This document shows, piece by piece, positions 8,758 through 17,963 of a stretch of DNA of 60,775 nucleotides. Numbering within the stretch: the first letter of the stretch is position 1; the number at the start of each line of letters is the position of its first letter. This DNA comes from Pseudomonadota bacterium (GTDB taxonomy: Bacteria > Pseudomonadota > Gammaproteobacteria > Acidiferrobacterales > UBA6901). The notes under the pieces are model-generated. The model was given only the letters and a program-made list of their open reading frames with translations, made no database searches and was not told the DNA's origin. The position numbers and the translations under genes were made by a program. The stretch is from NCBI GenBank assembly GCA_027364845.1, contig DAHXOO010000011.1, positions 1-60,775 on the forward strand. Reading direction: 5' to 3'.

Positions 8758-9432
8758 TCAGAATTCTCCCCACATGCGAACCAAATTTACATAAGCCGCG
8801 TTGACGCGTGCGGTCTCCGGTGTGTCCGGGGATTTCTCCAGCAAGGTCTCGCGTGCCTGATTGAGCTCATACAGAAGTTCGCGCCTCGCCGGATCACGCA
8901 CCAGGCTCTGTACCCAGGTCACGGCTACCAGCCGTTCGCCACGCGTCACCGGCGCGACGTGATGCAGGCTGGAGGCGGGGTACATCACGGCATCACCCGC
9001 CGGCAGTTTGACGCTGTTGCTGCCGAACGGCATGCGCATCTCAAGTTCGCCGCCGTCGTAGCACGCAGGGTCATTTAGAAAAATCGTGATAGCGATGTCC
9101 GAGCGGTATAGCGTTCCATCAGCGCCCATCACCGGGTCGTCCACATGGTCCCCGTAGGCCTGTCCAGGAAGGTAACGGGCGTAATAAGGCGCGGCGACTT
9201 TCAGGGGCAATGCGCCGCTGCGGTATATGGGATGCTGGACGAGCTTTCCCATAACCAGGTTGTTGAGTTGCGACAGTTCGCGCGAACTCCTGTCGACTTC
9301 TTCGTTGTTCTTGACCCGGCGCGCGGCCGAGCCCGCCGACAGACGGCCATCGACGAAGCGTGCCGCAGCAAGGATTGCGGTCGTGGCCGCAAGTTCGTCC
9401 GGGGCGAGAACCGACGGAATGCGAAGCATCAT
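8758..9432 (-). CDS. PKHD-type Fe(II)/2OG hydroxylase (PiuC/YbiX family)
   Basis: 224 residues, the usual length of the YbiX/PiuC family. HVDD (metal His and Asp), a distal His in SSLHHVAPV and the 2-oxoglutarate Arg in GERLVAVTWVQS are in the expected order. Family members are often linked to iron uptake, but no siderophore receptor is nearby. The gene sits 13 bases after the TrpD2-like gene, so the two are probably cotranscribed, an arrangement also seen for ybiX and ybiB relatives in some bacteria. Confidence 0.9.
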   Translation of the reverse strand: MMLRIPSVLAPDELAATTAILAAARFVDGRLSAGSAARRVKNNEEVDRSSRELSQLNNLVMGKLVQHPIYRSGALPLKVAAPYYARYLPGQAYGDHVDDPVMGADGTLYRSDIAITIFLNDPACYDGGELEMRMPFGSNSVKLPAGDAVMYPASSLHHVAPVTRGERLVAVTWVQSLVRDPARRELLYELNQARETLLEKSPDTPETARVNAAYVNLVRMWGEF

Positions 9433-9444
9433 GGGCCGTCAGCC

Positions 9445-10563
9445 TCAGGATTTCAGACGCGCACGCGCAGTGCCCGAGTCAAGGACGCGCCGCACCTGCT
9501 GTGCGGCGGCGGCAAGCGAGTCATGGCGCCGCAAGTGCCACAGGCAGATCGACGCAGCGTAGACCAGGCTGTCACGCACCGGCCCGTGCGCACCGGCGAG
9601 CGCCTCGGCGCCAGCTTGCGCCGCCGCCATTGCCACCGCGGCGTTGTCGAGCTTTGAGTTTTCGTTACCTTCCGGCGGGACGAGTTCGGGTGGCAGGGGT
9701 GCGGCGCGCAGCGGCTGATCGATGCCGAGCGTGAGTGGATCGAGGTCCAGGGATTGTTCTTCGCCGCGGTCATGGTAGAAAAAGAGCTTGCCGGCCTGAC
9801 GCAATGAAGGTATCACGCCGCCCTCGACGCCGCGGACCAGCAGTGCGGTATCGAAGCCCGAATGGCGCGCGAGCATAGCGTAGATGCGCGGGTAGGGCTT
9901 GTGCACGTAGCCAGTCATGAGGTGCGTGCGCCGGCTACCACGAATTGGCCCAAGAAGGTTTTCCACAGTTGTGAGTACCGGGCGTTTGACGATGAGGCGG
10001 CGCAGCCCGGCGAGATCATGAAGCGACGGACAGAAAGCGCTCTGGTCCACGTACGACCAGCCGATCGTGGAATCGGCGATGCGCGCCGCCGCCTGCTGCG
10101 GCGTAAGGTCGACCGGGACACCCGCGGCGCGCAGCACCTGACGATGAGTAACGCCGTACTTGGGACCGATGCTCTCCACGCCGTGCGAGACCGCCGGCAC
10201 GCCGCAGGCGGCAAGCAGTGCCGGCAGAAACGGCGAGGCCGGCAGCGAGCGCGTGTAACCATCGTAGGGATCGGCGATGTCCATGACTTCATCGACCGCG
10301 GCGGTGATGGTCGCGGTCTTCTCGCGCAGCGCATCGAGGATACCCAGGTTTTCCTCATCGGTCTCGCGCTTCATGCGTAGCGCGATGAGGAACACCCCAG
10401 CCTGCACCGGATCCGCGCGCTGTTCCAGGATCTGGCGCATGGCGCTATGCGCATCCTCCTGCGAAATGTCCTTGCTGAGTTCCGGTCCTGTAGCGATGCG
10501 TTGGATGACGGAACTGAGGGACGTTTCGCGGCTCGGCGCGACAACGTTGGCGGGCTTGGTCAT
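9445..10563 (-). CDS. Anthranilate phosphoribosyltransferase-like protein (TrpD2/YbiB type)
   Basis: 372 residues aligning in outline with the TrpD fold: an N-terminal helical domain (EDAHSAMRQIL, DPVQAGVFLIALRMK) and a larger catalytic-like domain. The GTGGD diphosphate loop of true TrpD is absent; the corresponding place reads DPYDGYTRSLPASPF. There are no other trp genes nearby. This favours the TrpD2/YbiB class, for which the E. coli member has been reported to bind nucleic acids rather than make tryptophan. Confidence 0.85.
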   Translation of the reverse strand: MTKPANVVAPSRETSLSSVIQRIATGPELSKDISQEDAHSAMRQILEQRADPVQAGVFLIALRMKRETDEENLGILDALREKTATITAAVDEVMDIADPYDGYTRSLPASPFLPALLAACGVPAVSHGVESIGPKYGVTHRQVLRAAGVPVDLTPQQAAARIADSTIGWSYVDQSAFCPSLHDLAGLRRLIVKRPVLTTVENLLGPIRGSRRTHLMTGYVHKPYPRIYAMLARHSGFDTALLVRGVEGGVIPSLRQAGKLFFYHDRGEEQSLDLDPLTLGIDQPLRAAPLPPELVPPEGNENSKLDNAAVAMAAAQAGAEALAGAHGPVRDSLVYAASICLWHLRRHDSLAAAAQQVRRVLDSGTARARLKS

Positions 10564-10668
10564 TACAAATACTCCTGGCTGTGGTCGCGATCAGGAATGA
10601 TCAATTATACAGGGGTGGGGTGATGCCATACAGGCCGGCGCCGCGACCGCGCCGGCAATGGCTTGTGA

Positions 10669-10983
10669 TCAGCCGAGCCCGACCAGAATATCGTCGCCCT
10701 CGACTCGGACGGCATAGGTGCGCAGACTCTCGTGCGCCGGCTCTTCCATCGCCTCTCCGGTACGCACGTTGAACCGGCTGCCATGCAACGGGCATTTCAC
10801 GAACTCGCCCTTGAGCGATCCGGTGGAAAGGGAAGCGTCTTCGTGCGAACAGGTGTCATCCACCGCATAGTAGCGGCCGTCGACGTTGGCGATGAGGATT
10901 CTGCTACCATCCAGTTCCACCCGCTGCATCGTTCCTGGTCGGATGGCACGTGCCGAAGCCGCCTTGATGAACTTGTTTTTCAT
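10669..10983 (-). CDS. Rieske [2Fe-2S] ferredoxin-like protein
   Basis: 104 residues. The cluster-binding motifs CSHEDASL and CPLHGSRF are intact. It resembles the small Rieske subunits of nitrite reductase and dioxygenase ferredoxins, and is soluble and cytoplasmic. The start at 10983 places the first residues (MKNKFIKAA) where the domain begins; the longer frame to 11151 runs into the TauE-like gene. It may donate electrons to an oxygenase, but Fe(II)/2OG enzymes next to it do not need one, so the partner is unknown. Confidence 0.92.
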   Translation of the reverse strand: MKNKFIKAASARAIRPGTMQRVELDGSRILIANVDGRYYAVDDTCSHEDASLSTGSLKGEFVKCPLHGSRFNVRTGEAMEEPAHESLRTYAVRVEGDDILVGLG

Positions 10984-11048
10984 GGGCACCCGCAGATATT
11001 GAAGCGTCCGGATTATACATCGACAGCCGGCACAACCAAGCCGCCGTT

Positions 11049-11771
11049 TCAGTGGAAAAACATTGACAGCCCGCTGGCAAAGATGATCCATGCCACCACT
11101 CGGCGAAACATCGTCTCGTTGACCCGGAAGTGCAGGTGGTTGCTGAACCACAGCGCCACCGCCACGAACGGACCGGAATCGAGCATGAGATGGCCAATCT
11201 GGGGGGTGATCGTGTGGGCGAGCAGATAGCCGGCCGCACGCAGAACGTTGAGTGCCAGGAAGAACGCAAGCGCATAATTGCGTACCGTGGTCTTGTCGCT
11301 GAAGGTGCCGAGCAGTCTGGTCATGGCGATCGGGCCGCTGATGCCGAACAGCGCCTGTGACATCCCAGCCAGCGCATCCAGTGCCCGGCCGCCGGCCGCA
11401 TGCAGGCGCAGGTGGCGAGGACCGGTAACGAGATGAAGGCCGGCTAGGGTGATTAATGTCGCCAGGAGGCTGTGAAAAATATGCGCTGGGACGTGGTAGA
11501 AGAGAAAAAAGCCGATACCGCCCCCAAGCGCCGCGAACGCAAGCATGCCACCGAGGAAGCCAATTCGCACGGTGCGCGGTGAGCGCGCAAGGCCGATGGT
11601 ACCGACCAGAATCTGCGGCAAGACCGAGTAGACCACCAGGGTTTTGGCACTGTAGAGCAGCGTAAGGATGGCGAACATCATGATCGTCCCAGCGAGCCCG
11701 AATACGATCTCGAAGGAATAGGTGAGCATGCAGACGACCGTGAGGATGATCGCGGCGGAGGCGGTAGTCAT
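11049..11771 (-). CDS. TauE/SafE (TSUP) family membrane transporter
   Basis: 240 residues with about seven or eight hydrophobic helices and the internal duplication of the TSUP family (VLPQILVGTIGLAR near the first half, GISGPIAMTRLLG in the second). Members export sulfite, sulfoacetate or other sulfur-containing anions. It is 25 bases downstream of a 2OG oxygenase and upstream of the Rieske gene, all on the minus strand. A second, unrelated TSUP gene occurs at 43674-44516. Confidence 0.87.
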   Translation of the reverse strand: MTTASAAIILTVVCMLTYSFEIVFGLAGTIMMFAILTLLYSAKTLVVYSVLPQILVGTIGLARSPRTVRIGFLGGMLAFAALGGGIGFFLFYHVPAHIFHSLLATLITLAGLHLVTGPRHLRLHAAGGRALDALAGMSQALFGISGPIAMTRLLGTFSDKTTVRNYALAFFLALNVLRAAGYLLAHTITPQIGHLMLDSGPFVAVALWFSNHLHFRVNETMFRRVVAWIIFASGLSMFFH

Positions 11772-11795
11772 GGGGTTGCAGCGCTGTGCTTCGGT

Positions 11796-12368
11796 TCAGG
11801 CGAAGCAGACCCAGGTCGTCGCGATGTACTTCACTCCGTGCTGCAGGGTGACGCCGCGGTGATCATGGGTCCAGAAGGGCGGGAACAGCAGCAGTTTTCC
11901 TTCCGCCGGCCTTATCCGAACATCCTGAAAAAGAAACTCGGTCTCACCGCCGGGACCGGGCACGTCATTGAGGTACCAGATCGCGACCAGCTGTCGCTGG
12001 CTGAACTCGCCTGGTCCGCCGTCTACGTGCCAGTGGTAGTACTCTCCAGGCAGGGTACGCTGCAAGTTGTACCCCATGTCCTTGAAGGAATTGGCCGCGA
12101 AAAAGGGAAACTGGGTCGCCAAAATGCGGAAGTTCCGCATCAGGGAATTCACCAGTATGCGGTCGACATCTTTCCATTCCGGGCGGCCGCTGATGCGTAG
12201 ATCGGTGGATTTTTTTATCGATTGTTCCAGGCCGGCACCCTGGCCGATGCGTCCGGGGTACTGTTGTTCAGGATTTTCCTCGAAGCGCCGGATCATCTCC
12301 CGGCATACATCGCCGGCAAGTGCGCCCGGGATCTCGTAGATGAAACTGTGCGGTTTGACTTCGTTCAT
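11796..12368 (-). CDS. 2OG-Fe(II) oxygenase, prolyl-4-hydroxylase-like
   Basis: 190 residues. The metal triad HVD (WHVDGGPGEFSQRQ) and a distal His in THDHRGVTL, followed by a basic residue that can bind 2-oxoglutarate (GVKYIATTW), match the P4Hc fold. Substrate unknown. This is the third Fe(II)/2OG enzyme in the first 13 kb. Confidence 0.88.
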   Translation of the reverse strand: MNEVKPHSFIYEIPGALAGDVCREMIRRFEENPEQQYPGRIGQGAGLEQSIKKSTDLRISGRPEWKDVDRILVNSLMRNFRILATQFPFFAANSFKDMGYNLQRTLPGEYYHWHVDGGPGEFSQRQLVAIWYLNDVPGPGGETEFLFQDVRIRPAEGKLLLFPPFWTHDHRGVTLQHGVKYIATTWVCFA

Positions 12369-12416
12369 GCCAAACGGTCGCCGTGTCTACGGATCATATC
12401 GAAGCGGGTGCCGCCT

Positions 12417-13010
12417 TCAGCGCGCGGAACCAATCAGCTGCTCGAAGCGCTCATCGAAGGCTTCCGTTCTCTGCTGCTGCGCTTCTTCGGCGCTGGATAC
12501 GGGGGATGACTCGACCCAGCTACCGGTCGCGCGGTCGCGCGTCGCGAAGCGGTATGCTTTTCCGACGCGGTATACCTGGGTCACTTCCTTCTCGGCCCGG
12601 GCAATGGCATCCTCACGTGTCATGCTGGCGGAGACGGCCCTTTCGCCCTGGGGCGCCTGGGTGTGTCGCAGTTCATCATGACCATCGGATCCGAAAATGA
12701 GCTCAGTGTTGAGCAGCTCGCCACCGGTATCGATGCGCACGCCGGTGATGCCAGGCTGGCGCTTGAGAATGTATCCCGCCATCAGCATCGCCAGATTGTT
12801 GTTGCCGCTGCTGAAAGAGGCGAGCAGCTTGTCGGCGGCGATCTGACAGCGGTTGGTCGGATCAGGGTCATCGATGAATTCAGGACCCATGCGCCAGCCG
12901 TGATCCATGTCGCGGTCCATCTTCTGAAAAAATTCCTCCGCGTCCGCCAGTAGTTCCTGCGGCACATCAATATACCGCGCGGTGTCGTCGACGATGATCT
13001 TCAGCTTCAT
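12417..13010 (-). CDS. Conserved-looking hypothetical protein (197 aa)
   Basis: ATG 13010 is preceded by GAGGATCGGT and begins a plausible beta-strand (MKLKIIVDD). The longer frame to 13412 would overlap the next gene by 300 bases and is rejected. The protein is acidic, soluble, with a helix-rich middle and a charged C-terminal segment rich in Glu, Gln and Arg. I do not recognise a domain. It is part of the minus-strand run that starts at 14145. Confidence 0.75.
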   Translation of the reverse strand: MKLKIIVDDTARYIDVPQELLADAEEFFQKMDRDMDHGWRMGPEFIDDPDPTNRCQIAADKLLASFSSGNNNLAMLMAGYILKRQPGITGVRIDTGGELLNTELIFGSDGHDELRHTQAPQGERAVSASMTREDAIARAEKEVTQVYRVGKAYRFATRDRATGSWVESSPVSSAEEAQQQRTEAFDERFEQLIGSAR

Positions 13011-13104
13011 ACCGATCCTCGAATTGATGCCGGTCGTGCGTGTATCGCCTGGGCGCCGGCCGCCGGCCACGTTATCAGGAGTCTCTGGCGGCGGGAAGCC
13101 CGGA

Positions 13105-14145
13105 TCATGCTCGAGCCGTGTCCAGAAGACTTTCGATGGCGTCGTCGCCCAGCGACCCGGTGCGGCGATAGAGTTCCAGTATCGCCCGGGCCACTGCCAA
13201 CCAGCGATCCCTGCCTTCGTCGATGGCGCGCCGCAGTGGTTGCGGATCGCGCCCAGGCGCCCACAAGCGGTAGGCATCAAGCATCTCGGGGTACAGATGC
13301 CTGCGCATGCCGGAGAAGGTTGCGAAATAGAAGTGCAAGGCGGCAACATTGTCGTTGCGCAGCAGGACAGGCAAGGTCGAAAGGCAGTCAGCGAGCAGGT
13401 CACGCACGGCACGCGCTATGATCTCGGCCTTGGAGCGTGAAAGCGCGAGCAGCATCGTGTTCCATTCTTCGCCGAGCAGGTCGCCAGCCATGCCCTCGCC
13501 GAGTTCATGCAGGACCATCGACTCAGTTTCATCGTCCGTCATGTGCTCGAGCGCGCCATGCGGATCGGCATCGAAACAGAGTTCCGCGAGTGCTCGTCCC
13601 ATGGCCTCGTTCTTTCGGTTCCAGCGCCATTCCTCGATTTTCTCCCATAGGAAGCGCCGAACCGATTCTCGGCATACGAAGATGTTTTGGCCCTGAAGCA
13701 TGGCCGGCTGCGCCACCAGATCGCGTGCGTATTCGCAGGATGAGGTGTAAACGGTAAATCCCGCCCGGGATTCAGTGCTGGCGAGCGCGCCGAGAAAGAA
13801 ATGGGGTTTGTTGAAGCGACCGTAACCGGCGCTGTAGATGTAGCCGCGCGGCGCAAGTTCGCGGTTGACCGCGGCCGAATCGAAGGGGTCCACCAGAGCG
13901 GCGCCGATGGGAAGCGGTTCAAAGGAGCTGGATGTCAGCTGATCCCACATACGCTCCCGTTCTTCGAGCCAGGCGCCGACCTCATCGTTGGGGAGCGGCC
14001 CCATAAGCGGAATTTCATGTTCCCAGCGATAGAACTCGCGCATCCTCAGCAGATATATGCACAGCGTGTAGTCGTCGGCGTGCTGCGCGTCGGAAATATG
14101 GCAGTTGTGCTGGACGATGCTTGTGAGCTTGCCGAGGTTCCACAT
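13105..14145 (-). CDS. Sfum_1244-family protein, function unknown
   Basis: 346 residues from ATG 14145 (MWNLGKLTS); upstream codons of the open frame look non-coding. The N-terminal block NCHISDAQHADDYTLCIYLL with MREFYRWE resembles what I remember of the Sfum_1244 family, found in sulfur-metabolising and deltaproteobacterial lineages. It is soluble, without a signal peptide. A TATACT-like hexamer lies about 50 bases upstream on the same strand. It is the first gene of the minus-strand run that ends with clcA. Confidence 0.75.
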   Translation of the reverse strand: MWNLGKLTSIVQHNCHISDAQHADDYTLCIYLLRMREFYRWEHEIPLMGPLPNDEVGAWLEERERMWDQLTSSSFEPLPIGAALVDPFDSAAVNRELAPRGYIYSAGYGRFNKPHFFLGALASTESRAGFTVYTSSCEYARDLVAQPAMLQGQNIFVCRESVRRFLWEKIEEWRWNRKNEAMGRALAELCFDADPHGALEHMTDDETESMVLHELGEGMAGDLLGEEWNTMLLALSRSKAEIIARAVRDLLADCLSTLPVLLRNDNVAALHFYFATFSGMRRHLYPEMLDAYRLWAPGRDPQPLRRAIDEGRDRWLAVARAILELYRRTGSLGDDAIESLLDTARA

Positions 14146-14578
14146 TAAAGGATTCAGCCTGGGTCGTGGATCGGGGTTAGTCGCTACGCTTAGTATAGGC
14201 TCGACTGTCCAACGGGAACCAGATCCGCGACGCATTGTACCCGTAGTATTAGTGATGTCTGTGGAGCAGGGTGGTGCTCCTGCGACGATGAAGTGCCGAT
14301 GCCAGTATCTGTTCGGACACGTTTCATCCGATGTGCTGCTGCAGCATCCGCTCCTCGGCGGCGATTATCGTGTATGAGGGCAGTACCGCGGATCTCGCGA
14401 CGTCCATGCCCGAGGCATGTGCTTGAAGACCGAACCTGGCATCGAGCCATTAATGATCGTTGCGACTGTGGCATGATCCCCCGGAAGACAATCCACATGA
14501 TCCGGACACAAATGGCATCGACTGGATCGCTGCCCTTAAAGAGAAAGGAGTCCATGTACATCCTGACGGCAGAGATTG
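14146..14578. other. Intergenic stretch without a supported gene
   Basis: 433 bases between the GT9 gene and the Sfum_1244-family gene. It contains a small hairpin (GGAGCA / TGCTCC, 14263-14280) without a T-run and a short plus-strand frame (14460-14693) that overlaps the GT9 3' end and has no recognisable motif. Confidence 0.4.
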
Positions 14579-15691
14579 TCATGAAACGCGAATTCTGTTG
14601 TTCTCGTCCGAGGTAGTCAACATGCATTTGGCAGCGTCAATGACAACGTTGGCTTGCAGGTTCTGCAGGCAATCGCTGAGGCTGCGGACGTGACGATCAC
14701 AGCCTTCCTCTCGGCAGGGCACACATTCGCCTAGCCCTTGCAGCAGGAACACATTGCCGACTCGCTGGCTGCCATGCATAGAGTAAGGGTTATGCTGATC
14801 GCGGTAATGTGCTGGCCACGGCCCCCATTTGACCGGATTGGATGGGCCATATAAGGCGACGGTTGGGATGCCGAGCGCTGCAGCAATGTGGGTAAGCGCA
14901 GTGTCCGGGCCGACATAGAGTCTAGCCCTTTTGGCCAGACAGGCCACTTGGCTGAGGCTCCACTTCCCCGCAAGATTCACCGTGTCCGGAGGCAGGTGAA
15001 CAGCAAGTGCCTGAACGTAGGCGAGTTCCTCGGCGTCGTTGCTGCATGAGAGGACGATCCGCAGACCTTGTGCGTGCAGCCAGTCCGCAAGTTCGATCCA
15101 GCCGTGCTGGGTCCACATCTTGTAGGAAAACTTGGGGTAGACATGGAGCAAGGCAAAGGCCTGCGCGCGGCTGTCGAAGGGCAGTCCGGAGTCAATCGAC
15201 GTCTCGTCCGCGGTGCTCCAGGAGACCACCACCTCATGATGGCGCGGTATCGCCAGCAGTTCAGCGATTGCCAGATTCATCAACACTGTATGGGTGTTCA
15301 GATTGTCGAGAGGGGTTGAGTACGTCAGCAACCGTGCCTTCCATTGTTCTTTCTTGCGTGGTGCGCGCAGGCCGGCCCGCTGTCTTCCGGCGAGCCAGGT
15401 GTACAGAACTGGCCGGTCACCAGTCTGGGTGGTTACTGCCAGATCGTACTTACGGAACAGGCTGATGAGCATGCGCAAGTGGCTCCAGAACTTGCGCCGC
15501 ACCGGTACGGTGATCACGCGGTGGATGTCGAGGTTGCCACTCAATATGCTCTCAGTGTTCTCGAAGACCAGCACATCGATGCGTGCTTCCGGCCAGGCAC
15601 GGTGCAGAGAACGGATCAGTGGCGTTGCGAGCAGCACATCGCCGATACGTTGGGTCGCGACCACCAGCACTTTTTTTGGGGGCTGTGTCAT
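14579..15691 (-). CDS. Glycosyltransferase family 9 (lipopolysaccharide heptosyltransferase-like)
   Basis: 370 residues with the GT9 layout: an N-terminal QRIGDVLLATPLIRSL segment and the C-terminal ADP-heptose-binding motif GPDTALTHIAAALGIPTVALYGPSNP-type region (near residues 255-282). GT9 enzymes add heptose to the inner core of LPS at the cytoplasmic face of the inner membrane. It is six bases downstream of a GT2 gene. Confidence 0.93.
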   Translation of the reverse strand: MTQPPKKVLVVATQRIGDVLLATPLIRSLHRAWPEARIDVLVFENTESILSGNLDIHRVITVPVRRKFWSHLRMLISLFRKYDLAVTTQTGDRPVLYTWLAGRQRAGLRAPRKKEQWKARLLTYSTPLDNLNTHTVLMNLAIAELLAIPRHHEVVVSWSTADETSIDSGLPFDSRAQAFALLHVYPKFSYKMWTQHGWIELADWLHAQGLRIVLSCSNDAEELAYVQALAVHLPPDTVNLAGKWSLSQVACLAKRARLYVGPDTALTHIAAALGIPTVALYGPSNPVKWGPWPAHYRDQHNPYSMHGSQRVGNVFLLQGLGECVPCREEGCDRHVRSLSDCLQNLQANVVIDAAKCMLTTSDENNRIRVS

Positions 15692-15696
15692 GCGAG

Positions 15697-16488
15697 CTAT
15701 AGTTTTCGCTCGGAAGGCACAATGGGTGTTTCCGACGGTGACGCCTGCCGTAATTCCAGCGCCTTGGCGTATTTCATGAATGAGCCCAAGGCAGTGGTGA
15801 GAGCGATGCCGGCGCCATCGCTGCCGTCCAGGAATCCGAGGCGTAATACATACCCTTTAAGAAAGGCCGCAAGCGCGTGCAGCATGGGTTCATGACGGCC
15901 GACGGCGCGGCCGCGTGCCAGCAGACTGCGCGCATTCAGGTCAGAGTAGCGATCAAGCTTGACCAGCATGGCTTTGTAATTTTCGTAGGAATAGTGGCCG
16001 ATCGGAGCGTTAAGCCGGCGGACCGGTCCGTCAGTAATCCAGTGCTCATGGACTGCATCATTCGAAAACCGACCGTGCCGCGGGTCGACAAGGCGCAATA
16101 CCCTGTCTTTGCCCCAGTCACCGAAGCGGATGCGCTTCCCGTGAAAGAAGTTGTACCGCGGCAGCAGAAAGCCGGCGGGCAGATCGTCGGAGATCAGTGC
16201 CTGCTTGATCGTGGCGACGGCTGGGGGCAGCAATACTTCATCGGCGTCCAGGACTAATACCCAGCCATGGCGTGCCTGCTCGACTGCAAATTGTTTCTGC
16301 GACCCGAAGCCCGGCCAGTCGCGCACCTGAGCGCGCGCGCCGAAATGGGCGGCGATGGCAAGTGTGTCGTCGGTGCTGCCAGAATCCACGACCACGATGT
16401 CGTCGGTCAGGCCGGCGATGCTCGCCAGGCTGTCGGCAAAACAACGTGCGGCGTTAAAGGTGATATAGGCGACGCTCAGGCCTGCCAT
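15697..16488 (-). CDS. Glycosyltransferase family 2 (LPS core, WaaE/KdtX-like)
   Basis: 263 residues. The GT-A signatures VVDSGSTDDT and LDADEVLL and the later FGDWGKDRVLRL/DAVHEHW segment resemble the LPS core beta-glucosyltransferases. Predicted cytoplasmic, peripheral to the inner membrane. Upstream of it lies a transposase relic that separates it from the other GT2 gene. Confidence 0.92.
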   Translation of the reverse strand: MAGLSVAYITFNAARCFADSLASIAGLTDDIVVVDSGSTDDTLAIAAHFGARAQVRDWPGFGSQKQFAVEQARHGWVLVLDADEVLLPPAVATIKQALISDDLPAGFLLPRYNFFHGKRIRFGDWGKDRVLRLVDPRHGRFSNDAVHEHWITDGPVRRLNAPIGHYSYENYKAMLVKLDRYSDLNARSLLARGRAVGRHEPMLHALAAFLKGYVLRLGFLDGSDGAGIALTTALGSFMKYAKALELRQASPSETPIVPSERKL

Positions 16489-16537
16489 GGCAGCGGTTCC
16501 GCTTTGCTATCAGAGAGAATGGTCAAGTTTAAACCAA

Positions 16538-16705
16538 AAGAAGGCCCGCGGCCTGGCGGTGAAGCCCTGTTACCTCGGGTATCCCCTGATGAAGAACCAC
16601 GACGGTTTTATTGTGGACATAATGGTCACACCCCTGCCCAGTAATGCCGAACGCGAAGCCGCGGTTTACCTGGCCGGGGAACTGCCGAGCGCGAATCCGG
16701 CATAG
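16538..16705 (+). pseudogene. Relic of an IS4/IS5-type DDE transposase
   Basis: About 55 codons on the plus strand read GYPLMKNHDGFIVD followed by NAEREAA, which closely resembles the conserved GH-LMENR-GLVVD ... TAEREAA stretch of IS5-related transposases. Nothing before or after continues the transposase, so it is a decayed fragment. It lies in the 362-base gap between two minus-strand glycosyltransferases; the rest of that gap holds nothing I can identify. Confidence 0.55.
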
Positions 16706-16850
16706 GCTACTGGCACGAGAGAGGTACGTCTCAAGTATGGAAAATGACCGCTTCGAAACGCCATGAGCATGGGTGCGCGGATCGAAAATCTGGCCAATGC
16801 CCCGATCGGATGACATAAAGGTCATGGATTCAATCAATTCTGGGTGTTTT

Positions 16851-17843
16851 TCAGCGATCTGTCAGGCGCGGGCACTTATCCGGCAGCCCCCAATCTTTTG
16901 GCCGGCCGAGACTATGCCAAAGCACAACGCGCCAGTAGCCAAGCGCCTGGGCGCGTTGCCGACGCCGCAGGCATAAGGTGACAATGCAGCCCAGGCTGTT
17001 GGAGACCGCGTTCACCAGTGCCTTGATCGGTAGGATCACTGAAACGATGAGATAGGCCAGCTGGCCTTGGGTTTTTCGGAAAAAAGTCAGTTTTGAGCGC
17101 TGGAACTCGATCCGGGCCGCGCTGCGAAAGCGATTGGCAGTTTGCCCCTGTGCGTGTGCCGCGTGTGCCGCCGGCACGTGATAGACCTGGTAACCGAGTC
17201 GCCTCGCGCGTTGGCACCACTCGGTTTCTTCCAGAAAAAAGAAATAATCCTCGTCCAATTTCCCCAAGTGCACGAGTCCGGCGCAGCGCACTGCCAAGCA
17301 GGCGCCGATAACACTCTCTACCGCCGTCGGGCCGATCGCTTGCGATTTGCCGCATAGCTGTCGTGGCTTGAGCCATTTCAGCAGGAATTTCGGGAGCAGC
17401 TCACCAGCAAGGCTCGGTATCGCCGCGATCGCGTTTTGTGGGCGCCCGTCCGGGTAATACAGCTGGCCTCCGGCGATGAGCAGCGCGGGAATCTGGTCGA
17501 AGACCTCAGCAAAGGCGCATAGACTGTTCGCCTCCAGTTGCGCATCGTTGTTGAGCAGCAGCACAAAATCGCCGCTGGCCAAGTCCAGTCCCTGATTGAC
17601 GGCGCGGGCAAATCCTGCGTTACAGGTGTTGCCGATTAAACGTATGCCGGGCGCTTCCTGTTCTGCAAGAATCAGGGAATCATCATGGCTGCCGTTGTCG
17701 ACGACCACGATTTTTCCTGCAGGTACGCCTTCTTTCAGAACCGAGCGCAGACATGCTGCCAACATGTTGCCGCCGTTGTAATTGACGATGATGACTGAAA
17801 AGCGGCTGGCGCAGTCAGCGCCAGTCATGGTTCGTGGTGACAT
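16851..17843 (-). CDS. Glycosyltransferase family 2 (rhamnosyltransferase-like)
   Basis: 330 residues: GT-A core with SVIIVNYNGG, VVDNGSHDDS, LLLNNDAQL and a later FFFLEETEWCQRARRLG catalytic-base region, then a C-terminal hydrophobic helix (ILPIKALVNAVSNSLG) that may anchor it to the inner membrane. The layout is that of WbbL-type rhamnosyltransferases in O-antigen or exopolysaccharide synthesis. Start at 17843, or at the internal ATG five codons later. Confidence 0.92.
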   Translation of the reverse strand: MSPRTMTGADCASRFSVIIVNYNGGNMLAACLRSVLKEGVPAGKIVVVDNGSHDDSLILAEQEAPGIRLIGNTCNAGFARAVNQGLDLASGDFVLLLNNDAQLEANSLCAFAEVFDQIPALLIAGGQLYYPDGRPQNAIAAIPSLAGELLPKFLLKWLKPRQLCGKSQAIGPTAVESVIGACLAVRCAGLVHLGKLDEDYFFFLEETEWCQRARRLGYQVYHVPAAHAAHAQGQTANRFRSAARIEFQRSKLTFFRKTQGQLAYLIVSVILPIKALVNAVSNSLGCIVTLCLRRRQRAQALGYWRVVLWHSLGRPKDWGLPDKCPRLTDR

Positions 17844-17963
17844 GGGGGTTCAGGGCGCATGGCTGTTCTTCGAGGTGGTTACCAGGACTTTCACCAGGGC
17901 GACGTTCCGGATTCTAGGTGACACAGTCTCTGGACGTTCGACGATCAAATAAAGCGAATAACG

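Noticed and set aside
14460-14693. Plus-strand frame with some coding-like composition
   Set aside because: It overlaps the 3' end of the GT9 gene and has no domain or credible start signal.
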